DNA of 64,000 nucleotides from Sulfitobacter sp. SK011 (GTDB taxonomy: Bacteria > Pseudomonadota > Alphaproteobacteria > Rhodobacterales > Rhodobacteraceae): the NCBI RefSeq assembly GCF_003352065.1, contig NZ_CP025803.1, positions 3,774,001 through 3,838,000 on the forward strand, read 5' to 3'. The translations under genes and the position numbers were made by a program. Shown here piece after piece: positions 52,294 to 60,134 of this stretch (position 1 is its first letter; every line of letters starts with the position of its first letter). Under the pieces are notes generated by a model. It searched no databases, was not told the DNA's origin, and saw only the letters and a program-made list of their open reading frames with translations.

Positions 52294-53178
52294 TGCGCCA
52301 ATGGCAACCAGATTGCCGAATATCTGTTTGATCCGGCCACCAGCACCTCCACCCTGCTGCGCGAATATATCTGGATGGATGGTGTCGCTGTCGCGGTGAT
52401 CGAGGGCGGGCAGATGTATTTTATCCGCACCGACCACATCGGGCGGCCCGTCTTTGCCACCGACAGCACCGGCGCGAAGGTGTGGGAGGCGATGTATCTG
52501 CCCTTCGGCGGTGTGCAAGTATCGACAGGTCCAAACATCGAGCTGCGCTTTCCGGGTCAGTGGTTCCAGTCTGAGAGCGGTTTGCACCAGAACTGGATGC
52601 GCGAGTACGATCCGACCACCGGGAGGTATATTCAGGCCGATCCGCTGGGACTGGTGGAAGGGGCGTCTGTGTATGGGTACGTGTTGCAGAACCCGGGGCG
52701 GTAAGTTGATCCGAGGGGAGAACAGAGTGTTTCCTTCAATGGCACAACACTGAGTACTTTTGACGGCAGTGGCCGTCCAGTCGCAAGTTATCCTGCTGTT
52801 TCCGGAAAATCCCAGTCGTGCCAATGCTCTGATGACATGAACATAGAGGATTATGGACCAACACCCGAGGGTATGTATACGGTTGATCCGAGTGCGATCA
52901 ATCGGTGGAGTTTTCTCAAGGGCTTGCCTAAAATCGGCGGCTGGGGATCACGAATCGCGTGGGGAAATCAAAGAACGCATCTTGTGCCATTTCGGCATAA
53001 CGCAGAAGGTCGCACTCAAATGTACATACATGGTGGCCGCTATCCCGGTTCTAAGGGCTGTATTGACTTGACTAATAGTAACGATGCATTCCACGAGTGG
53101 TTGGAGCGGCAAACCCGTCCGGTTCCGGTTATTGTCGACTATGGCGACAATAATTCATTTGGGCTGGGCCGATTTTGA
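52294..53178 (+). pseudogene. RHS core plus Tlde1/DUF2778-type toxin, interrupted by one TAA
   Basis: One frame of 295 codons with a single in-frame stop (52702-52704). Before it: RHS core (NGNQIAEYLFDPATST, TDHIGRPVFATDSTGAKVW, LRFPGQWFQSESGLHQNWM, DPLGLVEGASVYGYVLQNPG). After it: VDPRGEQ, then FNGTTLSTFDGSGRPVASYP, YGPTPEGMYTV, and YIHGGRYPGSKGCIDLT with the His and Cys expected of Tlde1/DUF2778 enzymes, which attack tetrapeptide stems of peptidoglycan. The stop replaces the Tyr of the usual NPGRY-DP motif. An internal ATG (52837) would lose the first part of the toxin domain. Confidence 0.8.
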
Positions 53179-53606
53179 TGGGACGCTACCGGAACTCGCG
53201 ATTCTGGATTTTTCTCGCATGCGTTTTTGCAGCTAGTGAAGGTAATGGGGCAGGAAGCGGCTACCCCGAATTCAATCACCGTCTCGAGAGAAGTTTTTAT
53301 TCTAGAGGACTCGAGAGAGCCGCTGGGGATTACATACTGACTGTTCTGCGGCACGGAATTTTTGGAAAAACTTATCAACTAAATATAGGCGCTAGCTACT
53401 ATGATGAAGTTACGGAACTAAGAGAAAAGTCGCTAGGCACTATCCCACTCACATGTTCCAAATCTTCGGCAACTAATATCGATGAATATAGGGTAAGGAG
53501 TTTTCCAGAGAGAAACCAAATAATACTCTTCATTCAATTTCCTGAACACACCTCGGAGCAGTTTTTGGTATCTTGTATTGGGATGTTAGAGACAAAGCAG
53601 CCTTAA
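53178..53606 (+). CDS. Secreted putative immunity protein for the Tlde1-type toxin
   Basis: A 142-residue protein with a signal peptide (GRYRNSRFWIFLACVFAASEG), so it would be in the periplasm, where a peptidoglycan-acting toxin would need to be neutralised. The mature part is polar, with two Cys (LTCSKSS and VSCIGM). I recognise no family name. The ATG overlaps the toxin TGA by 1 nt (TGATG). Notable AT-rich composition. The reading frame is intact. Confidence 0.7.
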   Translation: MGRYRNSRFWIFLACVFAASEGNGAGSGYPEFNHRLERSFYSRGLERAAGDYILTVLRHGIFGKTYQLNIGASYYDEVTELREKSLGTIPLTCSKSSATNIDEYRVRSFPERNQIILFIQFPEHTSEQFLVSCIGMLETKQP

Positions 53607-53670
53607 TAGGACCAAAGACCTGATTACCGTGGCGCAAGTGGTGTAGACCAACAACGCCTGCGATCCGTAG

Positions 53671-54063
53671 GTCAACTGCAGCCTGACGCAGACGGGGTAT
53701 CGCATCCATGTGATCCACGACAAGGATGGCAACCGGTTGGCGGAGTACCAGATCGACAACACGACTGGTGCCTCGACCTTGCTGCAGGAATACATTTGGC
53801 ATGACGGTGTGCCTGTGGCGGTGGTCGATGGCCAGACCAACGATGTCTACCTCGTGCGCACTCATCACATTGGGCGGCCCGTATTTGCGACCGATTCCTC
53901 CGGCGTGAAGGTTTGGGAGGCGACATATCTGCCCTTCAGCGGCGTGCATGTCTCGACCGGCGGACCGATAGAACTGCGCTTCCCCCCTCTCACACATGCA
54001 AGCATGTGCTGCCGGGCAGCGGGACCAGTGGTTCCAGTCAGAGAGCGGCTTGCACCAGAACTG
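53671..54063 (+). pseudogene. Third RHS core fragment, no tip
   Basis: Frame opens after TAG at 53668 and reads TQTGYRIHVIHDKDGNRL, EYQIDNTTGASTLLQEYIWH, THHIGRPVFATDSSGVKVW, LPFSGVHVSTGGPIELRFP. At 53982 the match to the other cores is broken by about 40 nt containing two palindromes; the core then resumes in another frame as GQRDQWFQSESGLHQN and ends at 54063. It overlaps the last codons of the acyl-CoA ligase gene on the other strand. No start codon context or toxin remains. Confidence 0.8.
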
Positions 54064-55867
54064 AGATGCGCGCGGGCGTCGTCGGATCGTAAAGCATTTC
54101 AATCAGATCTGCCCGGCGTTCCAACAGCTTCGCAAAGTTAATATTGCCTTTCGCTGTCGCTTCGCCGTCAGCCATTGACGGGGGATCAGCCAAGATCAAG
54201 GCGCAAGTTATCCGCGTTGCACTGCCCGTCGCTTTTGCTGCAAGGGTGGTCAGGCGCTCTGCAAGCTCTGCGTTCAATGCGTCACAGTGCATCACGCCAG
54301 CCGTTTCTGCCGCGTCCCAGCCCTGCGCTGCGATTGCGGCCCGGTTTGGCACAATCAACGCGCCCAGCGCCGCGCGTCCCTGCCCGGTGATCACTACATC
54401 CTGCGCAAAGGGGGCAAGCACCGCCAACAACGCCAGCCGCAGATTGGCGGCCTGCACCCAGGTGCCTGTCGCCAGTTTAAAATCCTCATCAAGCCGCCCG
54501 TCAAAATGCAGGCCCTTGTTGACGTCATCAGCATCAACAAAGCGCATTGCGTCACCCGTCCTAAAAAAACCTTCATCATCAAAAGCTTTTTGCGTCCTGG
54601 CCGCGTCGTGCAAATATCCGGGCGTGACGTTGGCTCCCTTCACGCGCACTTCGCAGCGTCCTTGCGCGTCCGGCACCAGTTTGAGCGTCACACCGGGCAT
54701 CGGCACGCCCACAATCCCGGCCCCTTTTGCATCGGCGTGGTTGATCAGCGCCGCAGGTGCGGTTTCGGTCAGGCCCCATGACGTGGTGATCAACGGCAAC
54801 TGCCCGCAGGTGTCCAGTGCCAGCCGTTCAAGCGCCGCCCAGGTGTCCTGAGGCAATGATGCGCCAGCATAAAAAATCATATCAAGATCGGCAAAGTATG
54901 TGTCGCGCAATGCCTTATCACGCTCCAATGCTGTGACCAGCTGCGCAAAACCGACAGGCACATTAAAGCTGATCGTGGCCGATTTTTGGCCAAGATTTTC
55001 AAGCGTCAGGTCGAACAAGCCCGGCGCAGGTTTTCCAGCGTCGATATAAAGGCTGCCGCCGTTGGCCAGCATCAGGTTGAAATTATGCGATCCACCAAAG
55101 ACATGGTTCCACGGCAACCAATCCACAATGCAGGGCGGGCGTGTTTGAACAAAGGGCAGACAGGCGGCGATCTGGGCCTGATTGGCCGTCATCATCCCCA
55201 TCGTCGTCAACACCCCCTTGGGGTCCGAGGTTGAACCGGACGTCAGCAGGATTTTGGCCAGCGTATCGGAAGTGATCGCCTGAAATGCCGAAGCAATATC
55301 GGCGCTGATGGGGCGCAGAAACTGCGCAAAATCCGTTGCACCATTGTCGCCCGGTGCCGAACTCAGCACTTCAACCCCGTCGAAGACATTCAACGCCAAT
55401 GCGCCCGCGTATTGTGCGGCATCCTCGGCAAACACCATCCCCGGTCGGACCAGTCTCGCGGCATATTCCAACCGTGGGTGCGCCGCAGGGATCAAGCTGT
55501 ATTGTTCGGCCACCGGCACGGTGGAAATGCCCACATACTGCGCTGCAAGGGTCAGCAACCCGTGATCGATGCCATTTCCCGACAAGATCATGATGGGCCG
55601 ATCAGGCCCCAAATCGCGCGAGATAAGATGCCCCGCAATCGCTTGGACCTGCGCAAGCGCCTCAGCGTATCGGACCTCGCGCCAGCCTTTGCCAGACCGT
55701 TCTGCAAGAAACACCCGGTCCGGGGCGGTGGTTGCCCAATAGTGTAACCAGTCGCCACTGCACCGCGCAACCGGCCCCATTGCATAGGCAGACCGCAGCA
55801 GGATCGTGCCATCAGCCCGGTCTTCGCGCAGCACGTTATGTGGTTTCAGGTTGAGATGTGCTGTCAT
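54038..55867 (-). CDS. Feruloyl-CoA-synthetase-like acyl-CoA ligase
   Basis: A 609-residue ANL-family ligase. The AMP loop is LLTSGSTSDPKGVLTTMG, followed by VDWLPWNHVFGGSHNFNLML and SWGLTETAPAALI; the hinge GRLDEDFKLATGTWVQAANLR and the C-terminal AKGNINFAKLLERRADLIEMLY are typical of FerA-type enzymes that activate hydroxycinnamates. The final residues VQAAL are antisense to RHS sequence, so the natural C-terminus has been altered by the array. It ends the operon coming from the TRAP genes. Confidence 0.85.
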   Translation of the reverse strand: MTAHLNLKPHNVLREDRADGTILLRSAYAMGPVARCSGDWLHYWATTAPDRVFLAERSGKGWREVRYAEALAQVQAIAGHLISRDLGPDRPIMILSGNGIDHGLLTLAAQYVGISTVPVAEQYSLIPAAHPRLEYAARLVRPGMVFAEDAAQYAGALALNVFDGVEVLSSAPGDNGATDFAQFLRPISADIASAFQAITSDTLAKILLTSGSTSDPKGVLTTMGMMTANQAQIAACLPFVQTRPPCIVDWLPWNHVFGGSHNFNLMLANGGSLYIDAGKPAPGLFDLTLENLGQKSATISFNVPVGFAQLVTALERDKALRDTYFADLDMIFYAGASLPQDTWAALERLALDTCGQLPLITTSWGLTETAPAALINHADAKGAGIVGVPMPGVTLKLVPDAQGRCEVRVKGANVTPGYLHDAARTQKAFDDEGFFRTGDAMRFVDADDVNKGLHFDGRLDEDFKLATGTWVQAANLRLALLAVLAPFAQDVVITGQGRAALGALIVPNRAAIAAQGWDAAETAGVMHCDALNAELAERLTTLAAKATGSATRITCALILADPPSMADGEATAKGNINFAKLLERRADLIEMLYDPTTPARISVLVQAAL

Positions 55868-55885
55868 ATCAAACCTCTCATCGTG

Positions 55886-56653
55886 TTACCTGAAGGTGGG
55901 TGGCCGCTTTTCCAGAAACGCCGCCAGACCTTCCAGTGCATCCGGGCTGGTCTGCGCCAGAGCGGCACAAAGGCTCTCGGTGAAAAACCCGTCGGCGCGG
56001 GACATGTCTTCAATGCGGCCAATCGCCTGGATCATCATGTAATTGGCCAAAGGCGCATTGCCTGCAATCTGTGCTGCAATCTTGCGTGCCATCGGCAGCG
56101 CTTCGCCTGCACCAACCGCGTAATGAGCCAGCCCCAAGGCAACCGCATCTTCGGTGCCATGCTTGCGACCGGTCAACATCATCTCGATCATCCGGTCCGC
56201 GCCAAGGATGCGCCCCACCCGCACCGTGGCACCCCCGCCCACAAATATCCCACGCCGCCCCTCGGGCAACTGAAAGATGCAGTCAGGTTCGGCAATGCGC
56301 ACATGGGTCGCTGTGGCCAGTTCAAGCCCACCACCGATCACCGCGCCGAACAGAGCCGAAACCACAGGCAGTCCAGACAATTGAATGCGGTCCATGACCG
56401 CCTGCCAACCCCGCGAATGATGCAGCGTCCCTTCCGCATCGCGGGCCTGATGCTCGCTCAGGTCCAGCCCGGCGCAGTAATGCCCACCGGACCCCACCAG
56501 TATAGCAACGCGAACGTCCTTTGGCGGATTGGCAAAAAATGAATCAATCTCAGCCAGCAACTGATCGTTCATCGCGTTGCGTTTGTCAGGCCGGTTCATG
56601 GTCAGCGTGGCAACCGCACCATCAATGTCAATTTTCAATGCGCCGTTAGACAT
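55886..56653 (-). CDS. Enoyl-CoA hydratase/isomerase (crotonase family)
   Basis: A 255-residue crotonase. MNRPDKRNAMNDQLLAEI is the N-terminal motif, GGHYCAGLDLSEH the first oxyanion hole and VVSALFGAVIGGGLELATATHVRIAE the second. The ACS neighbour suggests hydration or chain cleavage of a hydroxycinnamoyl-CoA, or a beta-oxidation step. ATG at 56651-56653; upstream frame is spurious (overlaps dctM). Confidence 0.9.
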   Translation of the reverse strand: MSNGALKIDIDGAVATLTMNRPDKRNAMNDQLLAEIDSFFANPPKDVRVAILVGSGGHYCAGLDLSEHQARDAEGTLHHSRGWQAVMDRIQLSGLPVVSALFGAVIGGGLELATATHVRIAEPDCIFQLPEGRRGIFVGGGATVRVGRILGADRMIEMMLTGRKHGTEDAVALGLAHYAVGAGEALPMARKIAAQIAGNAPLANYMMIQAIGRIEDMSRADGFFTESLCAALAQTSPDALEGLAAFLEKRPPTFR

Positions 56654-56657
56654 GCTG

Positions 56658-57977
56658 CTACTCCGGCAACAGGAACAAGGTGATTGCAGGGAACAGAACA
56701 AGGATGATGACCCGCACGATGTCAGACCCGACAAACCACATTACCGCCTTGTAGGTTTCCGTCATGGGTGTTTGGCGGTCCATGGAATTGATGATGAACA
56801 GGTTCATCCCAACCGGCGGCGTGATCAACCCCACCTCGACCACGATCAGCACCAGTATACCAAACCAGATCGCCAGATGTTCGGGCGTCATGCCAAAATC
56901 CATCGCCGATATGACCGGGAAAAAGATCGGCACAGTCAGCAGGATCATCGACAGGCTGTCCATCAGACAGCCGAATATCAGATAAAAGATCAGGATCATC
57001 GACATGACCAACAACGGGCTGAACCCTTGCGTTACAACCCAATCGGCCATGAACTGCGGCACGCCAGACAGCGCCAGAAACCCGTTATAGAACGCCGCCC
57101 CCAACACAATGAAAAAGATCATCGCAGTGGTGCGCGCCGTGCCAAGCAGGCTGTCGCGCAAGATACTCCAGTTAAGGCTGCCTGACACCAGCGCCACCAA
57201 CCCCGTGCCGGCGGCACCAATCGCTGATCCTTCGGTTGGGGTAAACCAACCCAGATAGATACCACCCACCACTATAAAGAAAATCACCAAGACGGGCCAG
57301 GTATTGGCCAGCGCCTTGAACCGTTCGCCCATGGGGACAGCAGGCCGCGTCCCCGCCGACTTTGGATTCAAGCGCACATAGATCGAGATGGTGATGATGT
57401 ATCCGATGGCCGCCAGGATGCCCGGAATGAAAGCAGCCAGAAACAGCTTGGCAATATTCTGTTCCGTCAGGATCGCATAGATCACCAGGATCACCGAAGG
57501 CGGGATCAGAATACCCAGCGTGCCGCCAGCCGCCAATGTGGCAGTCGAGAAACCACCGGAATACCCATATCGCTTCAGCTCGGGCAGCGCGACCTTGGAC
57601 ATGGTCGCGGCGGTGGCCAGTGACGACCCACAGATCGCACCAAAACCCGCGCAGGCCCCAACAGCCGCCATCGCGACACCACCCCGCCTGTGGCCAAGAA
57701 AGCTTTCTGCGGCCTTGAACAGGGCCTGTGACATGCCTGACAGCGTTGCAAATTGCCCCATCAACAAAAACATAGGAATGATGCTGAGCGAATAGCTGGA
57801 AAAGGTCGTGTAAGTCTCTGACTTCATCTTCGCCAACAGCGGGGTCGGATTGCCACCCATCGCCATAAACCAGCCACCAAAACCACACAGCAGCATCGCC
57901 AGCCCGATCGGCGCACGCAAAAACACCATGATCAGCAGAATGGGGAACGACCAGAAGCCCAGTTCAAGATTGCTCAT
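56658..57977 (-). CDS. dctM: TRAP transporter large permease DctM
   Basis: A 439-residue membrane subunit with about 12 helices. The DctM family is shown by FPILLIMVFLRAPIGLAMLLCG, GFGAICGSSLATAATMSKVALPELKRYGYSGGFSTATLAAGGTLGILIPPS and PPVGMNLFIIN. It uses the sodium gradient with dctQ and dctP to import a carboxylate. Four nt separate it from the hydratase gene, so uptake and activation genes are one operon. Confidence 0.95.
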   Translation of the reverse strand: MSNLELGFWSFPILLIMVFLRAPIGLAMLLCGFGGWFMAMGGNPTPLLAKMKSETYTTFSSYSLSIIPMFLLMGQFATLSGMSQALFKAAESFLGHRRGGVAMAAVGACAGFGAICGSSLATAATMSKVALPELKRYGYSGGFSTATLAAGGTLGILIPPSVILVIYAILTEQNIAKLFLAAFIPGILAAIGYIITISIYVRLNPKSAGTRPAVPMGERFKALANTWPVLVIFFIVVGGIYLGWFTPTEGSAIGAAGTGLVALVSGSLNWSILRDSLLGTARTTAMIFFIVLGAAFYNGFLALSGVPQFMADWVVTQGFSPLLVMSMILIFYLIFGCLMDSLSMILLTVPIFFPVISAMDFGMTPEHLAIWFGILVLIVVEVGLITPPVGMNLFIINSMDRQTPMTETYKAVMWFVGSDIVRVIILVLFPAITLFLLPE

Positions 57978-57978
57978 C

Positions 57979-58560
57979 TCAATGGCCCCCATGCTCGGAC
58001 GGCAGGATACTGCGGCCCATCACGGCCTCCCCCAGACGCATCGCGGCGCAATAGACCGCCGTGACACAGGCCACGAGGCCCGCGGCAAAACTAAAGGCGT
58101 AGGCCCACCAGACCGGGAACTGCAAAAAGAACGTTGTCTGACCATTTCGGATATAGCGTTCCATCCCGCCAAACAATTGATTGACGATCAGCAATATCAC
58201 CGCGGCCAGAACGATTTCCCAAAACGCGGCGATCCAGCGATTTGCACGGGGCGGCAGGAAAGAGGTGAAGATGTCGACAGTCGCATGCGCCCCATAAAGC
58301 TGACAGATCGGCAGGAACGAGAAGATCGCAAAGGCAACACCGGCCTCCAGCAATTCGTAGTTGCCGTTGATTTCCCCCACGCCCAGATCCAGCAGCCACT
58401 GCGCCAACCCGGTCAGATTCTGCTGAAAGAAGTCGCCATGCATGAGCTTGTTAAGCGACCGGCCAATGATGGAAAAGGTCGTCATTATGATCAAAACGAT
58501 CAGCACAAGCCCCCCGGCCAAAGCGGTGACGCGGGCAAGGGTCTGGATCAACCTGTGCAT
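57979..58560 (-). CDS. dctQ: TRAP transporter small permease DctQ
   Basis: A 193-residue four-helix membrane protein (LIQTLARVTALAGGLVLIVLIIMTTFSIIGRSLN at the start; LLEAGVAFAIFSFLPICQLYGAHATVDIFTSFLP in the middle) typical of DctQ. It links binding protein and large permease. Its stop is 1 nt from the dctM start; it follows dctP after a hairpin. Confidence 0.93.
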   Translation of the reverse strand: MHRLIQTLARVTALAGGLVLIVLIIMTTFSIIGRSLNKLMHGDFFQQNLTGLAQWLLDLGVGEINGNYELLEAGVAFAIFSFLPICQLYGAHATVDIFTSFLPPRANRWIAAFWEIVLAAVILLIVNQLFGGMERYIRNGQTTFFLQFPVWWAYAFSFAAGLVACVTAVYCAAMRLGEAVMGRSILPSEHGGH

Positions 58561-58583
58561 GTGAAGTCTCGCATAATAGTGAT

Positions 58584-58616
58584 AAAAAATCTGCGGCAGG
58601 AGGCCCTGCCGCAGAT
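58584..58616 (-). terminator. Intercistronic hairpin with T run (attenuator) between dctP and dctQ
   Basis: ATCTGCGGCAGG and CCTGCCGCAGAT (58589-58600/58605-58616) form a perfect 12-bp stem, followed on the reverse strand by TTTTTTAT. A partial terminator here would make more binding protein than permease. Confidence 0.82.
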
Positions 58617-58638
58617 CATAGTCATGTCGTTGAACCGG

Positions 58639-59679
58639 TTACTTGTCGTAAGCGTCCATCAGCATCCGCGCCTCGTCGATCAGCGCCTGACCGTCGATGC
58701 CTTTGGTCTGCATATCCGCAATCCATTCGTCATAGATCGGCTGTGCCGCGTCTTTCCAGACCTGCGTTTCCTCAGCATTCAGGGTCACGATGTTGTTGCC
58801 ACGGTCCGCTGCCAACTTGCGCGCAGGACCATCAGAATCTTCCTGCGTGCCACCGGCAAAGATCGAAAATTCCAGACCTGAATTGTCATCGATGACCTTT
58901 TGCAGATCCGCAGGCATGCTGTCGTATTTGTCTTTGTTCATCGCCAGAACAAAGGTCAGTACGTAAAGCGCGTTACCGGTGAATTCGGTGTGGTTGCTGA
59001 CCAGTTCCGGCACTTTCAACGCGGCGGTCACTTCCCATGGAATGGTGGTGCCGTCGATCACACCTTTTGACAGACCCTCAGGGATCGCCGGAACCGGCAT
59101 GCCGATGGGTGTCGCACCGGTGATTTCCAGCAAACGGTTTGCAAGCCGCGATCCACCACGGATTTTCAGCCCCTGCATGTCGGCAGGTGTGCGTACTTCT
59201 TTGTTGGTGTGGATCAGGCCCGGACCGTGCACCCATGTTCCCAGGATGTGCACATCCTTGAACTCGGTGTCTTTCATGTGTTTTTCGAACATCTGCCAGT
59301 AGGCAGAAGATGCCGCGCGGGCATTTGTCATCATGAATGGCAGCTCAAACACCTCGGTGCTTGGATATCGGCCGGGCGTATAGCCCACAACGGTCCACAC
59401 GATGTCTGCAACACCATCAATCGCCTGATCCATCAGTTCGGGTGGGGTGCCGCCCAATTGCATGGAAGGATAACGCTCAACCTTGATGCGCCCTTCACTG
59501 TCTGCCTCAACCTTGTCAGCCCAGACATCCAGCACCAACTTGGGCACGTTGGCTTGTGGTGGCAGAAATTGGTGCAGGCGCAGTGTCACGTCCTGTGCCA
59601 GTGCCGGCGCTGCACCTAGGCCCATTGCAAGTGCGGCCGCACCCGCCAGACCCAAAAACGCTTTGCGTGTCATTTTCAT
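58639..59679 (-). CDS. dctP: TRAP transporter substrate-binding protein DctP
   Basis: A 346-residue periplasmic receptor with signal peptide (MKMTRKAFLGLAGAAALAMGLGAAPALA). The DctP family is evident from VTLRLHQFLPPQANVPKLVLDVWADKVEADSEGRIKVERYPSMQLGG and GLKIRGGSRLANRLLEITGATPIGMPVPAIPEGLSKGVIDGTTIPWE, with the carboxylate-binding Arg in the latter. An aromatic or hydroxycinnamic acid substrate is suggested by the ligase in the same operon. It is the first gene of the leftward unit. Confidence 0.93.
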   Translation of the reverse strand: MKMTRKAFLGLAGAAALAMGLGAAPALAQDVTLRLHQFLPPQANVPKLVLDVWADKVEADSEGRIKVERYPSMQLGGTPPELMDQAIDGVADIVWTVVGYTPGRYPSTEVFELPFMMTNARAASSAYWQMFEKHMKDTEFKDVHILGTWVHGPGLIHTNKEVRTPADMQGLKIRGGSRLANRLLEITGATPIGMPVPAIPEGLSKGVIDGTTIPWEVTAALKVPELVSNHTEFTGNALYVLTFVLAMNKDKYDSMPADLQKVIDDNSGLEFSIFAGGTQEDSDGPARKLAADRGNNIVTLNAEETQVWKDAAQPIYDEWIADMQTKGIDGQALIDEARMLMDAYDK

Positions 59680-59946
59680 TGTATTCTCCCTTTATTCGGC
59701 ATGCGACAGTCGCTGAGGCACTTTCCGACGTTTCGTCTTTTTTTCCTGACGCTAAGCGACTGACTGTTTTTTGTCACCACTCATTTTGAACATAGCCATT
59801 ATGAACCGCGGCGACGCCATACTCACGTCTGAGAGCCGCATCAAGCGCAGTTGTGTTTGTAACTATCAAGGCCAAACCGGCCTTCAATGTCGCAATTTTC
59901 AGGCCTTAAGCATCTGAAATTGCCATGGCGCAATCGGGTGAAAATG

Positions 59947-60023
<77 letters not shown>

Positions 60024-60134
60024 ATCGGCGCGTGGACTATGCCAGTGCCGGGGTGCCGTCAAGGGCCAAATCCCAACCCGACACAATGATCATCGCCGCG
60101 CCAGCAATTATTCTGAGTGTTCCCCAACGCGCTG

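Larger units (their letters stand above)
50967..54063 (+). mobile_element. RHS tip array (toxin/immunity cassettes) inserted between ligase and bclA
   Basis: About 3.1 kb in the orientation opposite to its neighbours. It contains RHS core fragments (50967-51090, 52294-52703, 53671-54063) separated by two toxin-tip/immunity cassettes whose DNA is more AT-rich and codon-poor than the neighbours. The array starts and ends at CCAGAACTG (50967-50975 and 54055-54063), the same point of the RHS core. Joining the ends would restore a continuous core, as expected for a circular, permuted fragment. No transposase, integrase or full rhs gene is present in the window. Confidence 0.75.

Noticed and set aside
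50967-54063. Insertion sequence or integron
   Set aside because: No transposase, integrase, terminal inverted repeats or target duplication typical of these; only the RHS 9-mer at both ends.
54064-54110. Similarity of the ligase C-terminus (YDPTTP) to the RHS motif YDPTTG
   Set aside because: It is on the opposite strand to the RHS reading frame and the rest does not match; chance resemblance.
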